This document shows, one piece after another, positions 1-5,488 of a stretch of 5,488 bases of DNA. The position numbers and the translations under genes were made by a program. Within the stretch, counting starts at the first letter, position 1. Each line of letters begins with the position of its first letter. A model generated the notes under the pieces. It was not told where the DNA came from. It ran no database searches and saw only the letters and a list, made by a program, of their open reading frames with translations. The stretch spans positions 1 to 5,488 of the forward strand of contig JARDZQ010000152.1 of NCBI GenBank assembly GCA_029240775.1, given 5' to 3'. The DNA is from Rubrobacteraceae bacterium. GTDB taxonomy: Bacteria > Actinomycetota > Rubrobacteria > Rubrobacterales > Rubrobacteraceae.

Positions 1-99
1 TATCTCAGAGGAGAACCCCTTGGCCGCCTTCACGAACTGCGCTGCCGGCCTGGCGTGCAAGCCCTCCTCCGGGCCCACCTTCGTCTCCCTCTCCGCCAC
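1..99 (-). CDS. ptsH: HPr family phosphocarrier protein, 3' end outside the window
   Basis: HPr carries a phosphoryl group on a histidine from enzyme I to EIIA-type proteins of the phosphoenolpyruvate phosphotransferase system (PTS), or to PTS-linked kinases, in the cytoplasm. The GTG start at 99-97 gives 33 visible residues. They contain the HPr active-site signature GLHARPA at residues 13-19, with the phosphorylatable histidine exactly at position 15, the classical HPr numbering. FVKAAKGFSSEI follows, as expected for helix 1 and the next strand. A strong GGAGGAG lies 6 bases upstream of the GTG. The gene begins 26 bases after the E2 stop, on the same strand, so it is probably cotranscribed. 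The region that would carry regulatory Ser46 is outside the window. It could be a free HPr of about 85-90 residues or the first domain of a longer multidomain PTS protein. The family call is firm; the exact role is open. Confidence 0.9.
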   Translation of the reverse strand, partial: MAERETKVGPEEGLHARPAAQFVKAAKGFSSEI

Positions 100-105
100 G
101 AACCG

Positions 106-112
106 CTCCTCC
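106..112 (-). promoter_or_regulatory. Shine-Dalgarno site of the HPr gene
   Basis: GGAGGAG on the minus strand lies 6 bases before the GTG at 99-97. It supports that non-ATG start, which in turn places the active-site histidine at residue 15. It sits in the short gap between the E2 stop and HPr, so HPr has its own ribosome entry and need not rely on coupling to E2. Confidence 0.8.
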
Positions 113-125
113 GTTCGCTCGTCTC

Positions 126-1310
126 TCACAGCAGGAGCTCCCAGTCCAGGAGCGCATCCTGGAGGTCCTGCAGGAACCGGGCGCCGTCGGCACCGTCGGC
201 GACCCGGTGATCCACCGACAGCGTAACCGATATGACGCGCCGGGGGACCCACTCGCCGTTGCGCCACTCCGGGACCGTCCTGACACGCCCGACGGCCAGG
301 ATCGCTGCCTCCGGGGTATTGATGATGGCGTCGAAGGAGTCGATGCCCATCATCCCGAGGTTGGATATCGTGAAGGTGCCACCCGAGAGCTCCTCCGGCG
401 CCAGCCTGTGATCCCGCGCTCGTTGCACGAGGTCCTTGACCCCGGGGACGAGCTCCCGCAGCGTGAGCGCGTCCGCCTTGAGCAAGACGGGGACGACGAG
501 CCCCTCGTCCGTGGCTACGGCGACACGCACGTTCACGTCGTCGTGGACCTCGAGCTCGCCGTCTACGTAGCGACCGTTGAGGCGCGGGTGACTCTTGAGC
601 GTGCGCGAGACCGCGAGAACCAGTAGCTCTGTTAGCGAGGGCGCGGGGTCCATCCTTGTTCCGAGGCGTTCCACGAGCTCCACGAGGCGGTCGGCCTCCA
701 GGTCCCTCGTAAGGTAGAAGTGGGGGACCTCGGAGAAGCTCCTGGCCGTGCGCTCGGCCCCGAGACGCCTGATGCGCGAGAGCGGCTCGCGACGCGGCGC
801 GTCGATGCCCGCGGGCTCCTCGGGCGGCGCGGCGAACTCCATCTCCAGAACGTCGGAGAGGTAGACCCTGCCGTGGGGGCCAGATCCGGCTACGTCCTCG
901 ATGGAGACGCCCATCTGGGCGGCTGCCCGCCGGGCCGCGGGTGAGGCACGGACCTTGCGGCCGTTCTCCGAGTCGGCGGGGGCAGGCTGGCTCTGCGGGA
1001 CCTCACGCCGCGTAGCCGCCTCCTGCTCGGCGGCGGCATTCGCGGGGGCTTCCTGTTCGGGGATCTCCTCTCCGGGTGCGGTGACGTAGGCCAGGGTGGC
1101 TCCGACGGGGAGGGTCTCGCCCTCCTCGCCGCGGATGGCGCGGATAGCACCGTCAGCCGGAGCCTCTATCTCGAAGGAGGTCTTGTCCGTGTCTATCTCG
1201 AGGATGGGGTCGCCCTTCTTTACCTCGGCGCCCTCCTCGACCAGCCAGCGCACGATCGTAGCCTCCTCCATGTCCATCCCTAGAGTAGGAACTTTGAGCT
1301 CGGTGGCCAT
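126..1310 (-). CDS. Dihydrolipoamide acyltransferase (E2) of a 2-oxoacid/acetoin-type dehydrogenase complex
   Basis: E2 takes the acyl group made by E1 onto its lipoyl arm and transfers it to coenzyme A; it also forms the core of the complex. With the ATG start at 1310 the protein has 394 residues. A single lipoyl domain spans about residues 3-77, with the lipoylated lysine at K43 in EIDTDKTSFEIEAP. An Ala/Pro/Glu-rich linker follows, then a peripheral-subunit-binding domain at about 119-154 (RASPAARRAAAQMGV, then GPHGRV). The catalytic domain runs from about 176 to the end and carries SNLGMMGIDSF and the terminal DHRVADG motif with catalytic H368 and D372. The start overlaps the E1 beta stop as TGATG, so translation is probably coupled. 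A TTG one codon upstream is possible but less likely. The specificity (pyruvate, acetoin, branched-chain or another acyl donor) cannot be read from the sequence. No E3 gene is visible nearby. Confidence 0.93.
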   Translation of the reverse strand: MATELKVPTLGMDMEEATIVRWLVEEGAEVKKGDPILEIDTDKTSFEIEAPADGAIRAIRGEEGETLPVGATLAYVTAPGEEIPEQEAPANAAAEQEAATRREVPQSQPAPADSENGRKVRASPAARRAAAQMGVSIEDVAGSGPHGRVYLSDVLEMEFAAPPEEPAGIDAPRREPLSRIRRLGAERTARSFSEVPHFYLTRDLEADRLVELVERLGTRMDPAPSLTELLVLAVSRTLKSHPRLNGRYVDGELEVHDDVNVRVAVATDEGLVVPVLLKADALTLRELVPGVKDLVQRARDHRLAPEELSGGTFTISNLGMMGIDSFDAIINTPEAAILAVGRVRTVPEWRNGEWVPRRVISVTLSVDHRVADGADGARFLQDLQDALLDWELLL

Positions 1311-2323
1311 CAAGCATACACCCCTACGCGGGCGTCGAGGAGGGACTGGACCGCGTCTACTACCTTCTCCGGCGTAGGACGGATGTAGGTCTCCAGGCTT
1401 CTGTTATAGGGGATGGGGACGTCGGCGGCCGCCACGCGGGCTGGTGCGCGGTCCAGGGCGTAGAAGCTCTCGCCCTCGACGATCCTCGAGATCACCTCGG
1501 CGCCCCAGCCGGCGGTCTTGACGTCCTCCTCGACGACGACCAGCCTGCCCGTCTTCTCGACGGAGCGGGCGATCGAGCCGTGGTCCATGGGGGAGAGGGT
1601 TCGCAGGTCGACGACCTCGGCCTCGACGCCTTTCCCGGAGAGCGCATCCGCCGCTTCCAGGGCGTAGTGGTGCATCAGGCCGGCCGTGGCTATGGTGACG
1701 TCCTCGCCCTCGCGGCTCACCCTGGCCTCGCCGATCGGGACGCGGTAAGGTTCATCCGGCACCTCCTCTTTCCTGTTGTACAGAAGCTTGTGTTCGTAGA
1801 AGAGGACCGTGTTCTGGTCGTCTATGGCCGAGAGGAGGAGACCCTTCGCGTCGTAAGGGGTGGAGGGCATAACCACCTTGAGGCCTGGGACGTGAACGAA
1901 CCAGGCCTCTAGACTCTGGGAGTGCTGGGCTGCGGCGCCCGTCCCTGCCCCTCCTGGGGTCCGCACGACCATCGGGACGCTGCCCTCGCCGCCGAACATG
2001 TACCGGATCTTGGCCGCCTGGTTGACAAGCTGGTCCATGCAGTGGGTTATGAAGTCGGAGAACTGGAGCTCGGCTATGGGACGCATCCCCATGAGGGCTG
2101 CGCCGGTACAGAGCCCCACGTACCCGGCCTCGGAGATCGGGGTGTCGACCACGCGGTCTTCGCCGAACTCCTCGACCATGCCCCGGCTCACGCCGAAGGC
2201 GCCGCCGTAGACGCCTACGTCCTCGCCCATTAGGAAGACCTCGGGGTCGTTGCGCATCGCCCCGACCATCGCCTCGCGGACGGCCTCGCGGTATGTGATC
2301 TCACGGCTAGCGGAGCTAGGCAT
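1310..2323 (-). CDS. ThDP-dependent dehydrogenase E1 component, beta subunit (AcoB/PdhB-like)
   Basis: This is the beta chain of a heterotetrameric E1, which decarboxylates a 2-oxoacid or cleaves an acetoin-like ketone on thiamine diphosphate and passes the acyl group to lipoyl-E2. The 337-residue length is usual for the family. The N-terminal pyrimidine-binding domain has GED at 33-35 and DTPISEAG with the conserved cofactor-activating glutamate at E65. RTPGGAG is at 121-127 and QHSQSLEAWF, with conserved H134, is at 133-142. The C-terminal transketolase-like domain (about 200-330) contains the family's VVDLRTLSPMD and VVVEED motifs, and PYNRSLE follows near 295. The ATG at 2323 is preceded by GGAGG with a 6-base spacer. 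The start lies 8 bases inside the end of E1 alpha, as is common for E1 subunit pairs made in equal amounts. All expected motifs are present. The overall match to acetoin- and pyruvate-type E1 is clear, but the substrate is not settled. Confidence 0.95.
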   Translation of the reverse strand: MPSSASREITYREAVREAMVGAMRNDPEVFLMGEDVGVYGGAFGVSRGMVEEFGEDRVVDTPISEAGYVGLCTGAALMGMRPIAELQFSDFITHCMDQLVNQAAKIRYMFGGEGSVPMVVRTPGGAGTGAAAQHSQSLEAWFVHVPGLKVVMPSTPYDAKGLLLSAIDDQNTVLFYEHKLLYNRKEEVPDEPYRVPIGEARVSREGEDVTIATAGLMHHYALEAADALSGKGVEAEVVDLRTLSPMDHGSIARSVEKTGRLVVVEEDVKTAGWGAEVISRIVEGESFYALDRAPARVAAADVPIPYNRSLETYIRPTPEKVVDAVQSLLDARVGVYA

Positions 2324-3272
2324 AGACGTCCTCCAGGGCCGATTCGGGCTTGGGATCCGGCTGGTTCTGCGCCTTCTCGAAGGCCTCCTCGATCCGTCTC
2401 TTGCTCTGCTCTTCGAGGGTGCGCCACTCTTCCTCTTTGAGCAGGCCCTCTTCTTCGAGCTTCACGGCGAAGCGCTGGATGGGGTCCCGCTTGCGCCACA
2501 TGGCTATCTCCTCGCGCGTCCTGTAGAGGTTCGCGTCGCTCTTGGAGTGGCCGAGGTAACGGTAGGTTATCGCCTCCAGGAGCGTGGGACCCTCTCCGGC
2601 GCGGGCTCGCTCGAGGGCCTCGGCGGCGGCGTCGTGTACCTCATCGAGCTCGGCCCCGCTGACCGTGACGCCCGGCATGCCGTAGGCGGTAGCCCTATCT
2701 GAGATGTTCTCGACGGCGGTCGCCTTCTTGACGCTCATGGACATCCCGTACTGGTTGTTCTCGCACAGGAAGACGACGGGCAGCTTCCAGATCGCCGCCA
2801 GGTTCAGTGACTCGTGGAAGATCCCCTCGTTCGCAGCTCCCTCGCCGAAGAAGCAGAGCACCGCGTGGTCCTGACCGCGGTGCTTGAAGGCCCAGCCCGC
2901 GCCGCAGGCTATGCCCATGCTCCCGCCGACGATCCCGTTGGCGCCGAGCATCCCGGCCCGCACGTCGGCGATGTGCATCGAACCGCCCTTGCCGTGGCAG
3001 TAGCCGGTGGCCTGGCCCAGGAGCTCTGCGGCCATGCGGTCCACGTCGAGACCGAAGGCTATGGCGTGCCCGTGGCCGCGGTGGGTGGAGGTGATCACAT
3101 CCCCCTCCCGGAGAGCGGCTATGGCCCCGATGGCGACGGATTCCTGCCCGACGTAGAAGTGCGCCGTCCCGTGGACCTTGCCCTCGGCGTAGAGGTCGTT
3201 GACCTTCTCGTCGAAGGTGCGGCTGAGGAGCATTTTCTTTAGTAGCTCCACGCGGTTGCCGTTATCCTGCAA
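2316..3272 (-). CDS. ThDP-dependent dehydrogenase E1 component, alpha subunit (AcoA/PdhA-like)
   Basis: This is the alpha chain of the E1 heterotetramer and binds the diphosphate and metal of thiamine diphosphate. With the TTG start at 3272-3270 it has 318 residues, typical for acetoin-dehydrogenase-type alpha chains. Family motifs in order are: THRGHGHAI at 63-71, GKGGSMHI at 94-101, GANGIVGG at 110-117, the ThDP/metal motif starting GEGAANEG at 143-150 and ending ENN at 171-173, and GHSKSDANLYRTREE at 241-255. The TTG is chosen because AAGGAG lies 7 bases upstream and the protein then begins just before the family's usual ELLKKML segment. GTG at 3251 and ATG at 3233 are weaker alternatives, and extension to 3371 would run through the regulator gene. 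It overlaps the regulator's end by 11 bases. The usual GDG of the ThDP motif reads GEG here. The regulator neighbour and the THRGHGH segment lean towards an acetoin or other hydroxyketone substrate, but pyruvate is not excluded. Confidence 0.93.
   Translation of the reverse strand: MQDNGNRVELLKKMLLSRTFDEKVNDLYAEGKVHGTAHFYVGQESVAIGAIAALREGDVITSTHRGHGHAIAFGLDVDRMAAELLGQATGYCHGKGGSMHIADVRAGMLGANGIVGGSMGIACGAGWAFKHRGQDHAVLCFFGEGAANEGIFHESLNLAAIWKLPVVFLCENNQYGMSMSVKKATAVENISDRATAYGMPGVTVSGAELDEVHDAAAEALERARAGEGPTLLEAITYRYLGHSKSDANLYRTREEIAMWRKRDPIQRFAVKLEEEGLLKEEEWRTLEEQSKRRIEEAFEKAQNQPDPKPESALEDVYA
2330..2334 (-). promoter_or_regulatory. Shine-Dalgarno site of E1 beta, inside the E1 alpha coding end
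   Basis: GGAGG on the minus strand is 6 bases upstream of the ATG at 2323-2321. It is embedded in the final codons of E1 alpha and supports the 8-base overlapping start of E1 beta. Confidence 0.75.
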
Positions 3273-4260
3273 CTTTGGACTCCTTCGTAGTCTGGACTTC
3301 CAACAACGACTGGGCCAGCTCTTTGTCGCAGACCAGCGCCTTGACGAAGCCGCCCCTCGCGACGGCGGCAACGCCTGGCGCCTTCTCGGCGCCGGTGGCG
3401 ATGCCGATGGTCCTCTCGATAGCCAGCAGCTCGTCGGGGGTGAGGCCGACGATCCGCTCGGAGAGCTCCGGATAGCGTGGCTTCCCCTCAGCGTCCAGGA
3501 AGTGGCAGCAGACGTCGCCCACGATGCCGCGCTCCCTGAGCCCGAGAAACTCCTCCAGCGTGAAGTACCCCGCCTCGACCATCGTCGATGTGGAGAGTAT
3601 CCCCCCGATGCCGACGATGGCTACGTCGCAGTCCGCGCCCTCAGCGAGGGTATCGCCTATGCCGGGCAGGGCCACGAGCTCGGACCGGCTGGACGACGAC
3701 CGGGCGATAGCCGGCGCCGCAAGGGGCAAGTGCTCCGCGCCCAGCTTCTCCGCGAGGTCCGCGCAGACCTCGTTGGAGTGTAGCCGGGTGTGGGCATTGC
3801 CCATGCCGCCTACGAGCGGCACAACCTTCTTGCAGCGGAAGGACCTTACGGGCGTCGCGTCGGCGAGCGCGCGCATCGAGAGCCCCCAGGAGACCCCGAG
3901 CACTGTCTGCTGGGTACAGACCCGAGCGAGGAGCGCCGCGCCCGCGCGTCCTGCGGAGAGCTCGGTGGTCTCGCGGTCGTCGCTCGTAGAGACCACGACC
4001 GTCTCGCGCAGCCCGTAACGGTCCTCGATGGCTATCTCGAGGGGCACGAGGTCGTCGGCTGGCTCGGCGATCTCTATCTTCACCAGGCCCCGCTCTTTGC
4101 CCTCGGCGAGTAGCTTCGAGACCTTCGGGCGGGAGAAGCCCATGCGGGCTCCGACCTCGGCCTGAGTGAGGTCGTACTCGTAGTAGAGGTGGAGGGCCTT
4201 CAGGATAACGTGGTCCGCCTCCGAGAGGGTGCGCTGATCTACGGGGTAGCGCGTGGTCAT
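3262..4260 (-). CDS. SorC/DeoR-type sugar-binding transcriptional regulator
   Basis: This is a cytoplasmic DNA-binding regulator of the SorC family, which usually controls a neighbouring carbohydrate or polyol operon in response to a phosphorylated sugar. The 332-residue length is normal. The N-terminal winged helix-turn-helix covers about residues 16-62, with LTQAEVGARMGFSRPKVSKL at 31-50 as the helix-turn-helix core. The large C-terminal effector domain (about 70-325) has the family's GVSWGLSM at 122-129, VPLVGGMGN at 147-155, a VGIGGI turn followed by STSTM, and IVGDVCCHFLDAEG, all typical of the phosphosugar-binding fold. The gene begins 9 bases after the oxidoreductase stop. A GAGGAG lies rather far upstream (12 bases from GGAG to ATG), so coupling to the preceding gene may help. 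Its place inside the operon implies autoregulation and suggests that the dehydrogenase genes are induced by a sugar-phosphate-like compound. The relative EryD controls erythritol genes in Brucella, but that effector should not be assumed here. Confidence 0.93.
   Translation of the reverse strand: MTTRYPVDQRTLSEADHVILKALHLYYEYDLTQAEVGARMGFSRPKVSKLLAEGKERGLVKIEIAEPADDLVPLEIAIEDRYGLRETVVVSTSDDRETTELSAGRAGAALLARVCTQQTVLGVSWGLSMRALADATPVRSFRCKKVVPLVGGMGNAHTRLHSNEVCADLAEKLGAEHLPLAAPAIARSSSSRSELVALPGIGDTLAEGADCDVAIVGIGGILSTSTMVEAGYFTLEEFLGLRERGIVGDVCCHFLDAEGKPRYPELSERIVGLTPDELLAIERTIGIATGAEKAPGVAAVARGGFVKALVCDKELAQSLLEVQTTKESKVAG
3280..3285 (-). promoter_or_regulatory. Shine-Dalgarno site that decides the TTG start of E1 alpha
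   Basis: AAGGAG on the minus strand lies 7 bases before the TTG at 3272-3270, inside the last codons of the regulator gene. The in-frame GTG at 3251 and ATG at 3233 lack a comparable site. E1 alpha therefore probably starts at TTG and is translationally coupled to the regulator. Confidence 0.7.
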
Positions 4261-4269
4261 CCCGTTAGC

Positions 4270-5488
4270 TCACTCCTCGAGCGCCGCTTCCTGGAGGCGG
4301 CGCAGGTTGACGACGAACGAGTCCTCCCCCAGCTCCACACCCGCCCGCGATATGACCTCACCTTTCTCTAGGGGCCGTGTGGTGCGCGCTCCGGCTGCGA
4401 GGCCCAGCGGGAGCATCTCTCTGGCCGCCGAGTACGGGTAGAGCCCACCGTAGTAGTCAGCCGAGCCGATGCCGCCGAGCTTCTCCCCGGCGGCGAGGTC
4501 CCGCTTCGCTACGGCCACGACCTCGGCTACGGGCCTGTCCTGGGAGATTATGGTGGGCTCGCCGTAGATCGCGGCGCGCGCAACGGAGATGGGGGTCTCC
4601 AGGCTCGTGAGGTGATACGGCCTGTAGAATACGTGGTTTGGTCCCGCGCCCATCCCCAGATACTCCATGGTCTCCCGCACCGGCTCGGCGCCGGAACGCA
4701 CGATCACGAACACCCCGGGGGCAACCCCGCGCACGTAGTCCACGACGCCGTAGGAAGAGAGGATGCCGCCCTCGCCTTTGAGGCTGAAGAGAGAGCCCAG
4801 ACGATTCGGGACCGTCTCCTCGGGGCCGTGCATATTGGGTACGTCGGGATGGAAGCCGACGGCGTTCGCGACGGCGGCCATCTCCACCATCGTCTTCGTC
4901 CCGTCCACGAAGGCGGCGAGCATCTTCGGGTTCATCCGCTTGCGCTCGGCCTCCTCGGCGACCGAGTCTGGGGTGGCGGAGACGTCGAGGGGATTGTTCT
5001 TGCCCTTCCCGGCGACGACTACCTCGAAACCAAGGGAGCGGGCGAAGTCGTAGAGGTCCATGATCACGCCGGGCTCGTCGCCGGCCGAGCCGGTGTAGAC
5101 CACCCCTGCGCTCCTTGCCATACGCCCGAGCACGGCGCCGATGGTGACGTCGGTCTCGGCGTTGAGCATGACCACGTGCTTGCCCTCGTGGATGGCCTCG
5201 TAGGCAACGCGGGCCCCGATCTCCGTGACGCCGGTCGCCTCTACGACGACGTCTACGGCCTCCGAGCGAGCAAGCTCTCCGGCGTCGGCGGTCACGGCGG
5301 GACGGCCGGGCTGGCCGTTGAGGCCCTCCACGGGGTCCTGGCCCGCCTCCCGGAAGGCCTCGACGGTGCGCTCCACGTAGAGGTCCGCGGCGGCCACAAC
5401 CTCCATGCCGGGGATGCCGGCGACCTGCGCGATCAAGCCGCGACCCATCTGGCCCACGCCCACGAGACCGACCCGGATCGGAGTACCC
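4270..5488 (-). CDS. Homoserine-dehydrogenase-like NAD(P) oxidoreductase with C-terminal SAF domain (DRL-like), 5' end outside the window
   Basis: About 405 residues are visible. The frame stays open to the window edge, and the first eight codons (GTPIRVGL) form the first Rossmann strand, so the GTG at 5463 is not the start and a short N-terminus is missing. The nucleotide-binding fingerprint GVGQMG is at visible residues 10-15. NAETDVTIG at 109-117, GSAGDEPGV at 133-141, GKGKNNPLD at 160-168 and FVDGTKTMVEM at 193-203 form the likely catalytic region. A SAF domain follows at about 319-385. This architecture matches proteins often labelled homoserine dehydrogenase and includes Brucella DRL, a DXP reductoisomerase-like enzyme that makes 2-C-methyl-D-erythritol 4-phosphate with NADPH. 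The DRL assignment rests on recalled family resemblance, not an alignment. Members next to sugar regulators may instead oxidise or rearrange a related sugar or polyol phosphate. True homoserine dehydrogenase is unlikely: no threonine-pathway genes are nearby and the C-terminal domain is SAF rather than ACT. It is the first visible gene of the operon. Confidence 0.82.
   Translation of the reverse strand, partial: GTPIRVGLVGVGQMGRGLIAQVAGIPGMEVVAAADLYVERTVEAFREAGQDPVEGLNGQPGRPAVTADAGELARSEAVDVVVEATGVTEIGARVAYEAIHEGKHVVMLNAETDVTIGAVLGRMARSAGVVYTGSAGDEPGVIMDLYDFARSLGFEVVVAGKGKNNPLDVSATPDSVAEEAERKRMNPKMLAAFVDGTKTMVEMAAVANAVGFHPDVPNMHGPEETVPNRLGSLFSLKGEGGILSSYGVVDYVRGVAPGVFVIVRSGAEPVRETMEYLGMGAGPNHVFYRPYHLTSLETPISVARAAIYGEPTIISQDRPVAEVVAVAKRDLAAGEKLGGIGSADYYGGLYPYSAAREMLPLGLAAGARTTRPLEKGEVISRAGVELGEDSFVVNLRRLQEAALEE

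Noticed and set aside
100..125. Terminator or promoter in the gap between E2 and HPr
   Set aside because: The 26-base gap holds only the HPr ribosome site; no hairpin with a T-run and no -35/-10 pair could be seen.
5..286. 93-residue minus-strand open frame across the E2 end and the HPr start
   Set aside because: It is out of frame with both E2 and HPr, has low-complexity Arg/Gly/Ser composition, and covers two well-supported genes.
1311..1313. TTG one codon upstream as the E2 start
   Set aside because: The adjacent ATG at 1310 is the stronger codon and makes a standard TGATG stop-start overlap; the difference is only one residue.
1580..2233. Plus-strand open frames opposite E1 beta (1580-1912, 1922-2233)
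   Set aside because: They mirror conserved E1 beta codons, contain no domain, and have no gene-like context on the plus strand.
3273..3371. N-terminal extension of E1 alpha up to 3371
   Set aside because: The extra 33 residues are an out-of-frame reading of the regulator's C-terminal codons, are unlike any E1 alpha N-terminus, and the TTG at 3272 has a good ribosome site.
3199..3783. 194-residue plus-strand open frame opposite the regulator and E1 alpha
   Set aside because: It is antisense to two clear genes, has no recognisable domain, and is typical of the long shadow frames in GC-rich coding DNA.
3524..4018. 164-residue plus-strand open frame opposite the regulator
   Set aside because: Ser/Arg/Pro-rich composition with no family motif; it lies entirely antisense to the regulator's effector domain.
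5461..5463. GTG at 5463 as the start of the oxidoreductase
   Set aside because: It falls after the first Rossmann strand (IRVGL) and just before the GxGxxG loop; the frame continues open to the window edge, so the real start is outside.

Overview
The window is high-GC bacterial DNA packed with genes, all read from the minus strand and spaced like one operon. In transcription order (right to left) it holds: a homoserine-dehydrogenase-like NAD(P) oxidoreductase with a C-terminal SAF domain, cut at its 5' end by the window edge; a SorC/DeoR-type sugar-binding transcriptional regulator; the alpha and beta subunits of a thiamine-diphosphate (ThDP) dependent 2-oxoacid/acetoin-type dehydrogenase E1; its single-lipoyl-domain E2 acyltransferase; and the first 33 codons of an HPr phosphocarrier protein, cut at its 3' end by the other window edge. 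GC-rich third positions, GTG and TTG starts, and strong GGAGG-type ribosome sites suggest a high-GC Gram-positive. A Rubrobacter-like actinobacterium is a guess from style, not a demonstrated assignment.

The layout is tight. The oxidoreductase and regulator are 9 bases apart. The regulator and E1 alpha overlap by 11 bases if the TTG start is right, E1 alpha and E1 beta overlap by 8, E1 beta and E2 share one base (TGATG), and E2 and HPr are 26 bases apart. No promoter, terminator, RNA gene, repeat or mobile element was seen. The operon promoter must lie beyond the right edge or within the first gene. No stretch over 300 bases lacks a gene.

The gene mix is the interesting part. The oxidoreductase resembles the DRL family (DXP reductoisomerase-like, known from Brucella), whose characterised member interconverts 1-deoxy-D-xylulose 5-phosphate (DXP) and 2-C-methyl-D-erythritol 4-phosphate (MEP). 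Beside it are a regulator class that normally senses phosphosugars, an acetoin-dehydrogenase-like E1/E2 that could cleave an alpha-hydroxyketone to an acyl-CoA, and a PTS phosphocarrier. Together they look like an inducible catabolic module for a sugar, polyol or deoxyketose, possibly with a PTS-dependent kinase or transporter encoded further left. The substrate is not known from the sequence. A speculative route through a deoxyketose phosphate is given in the findings.
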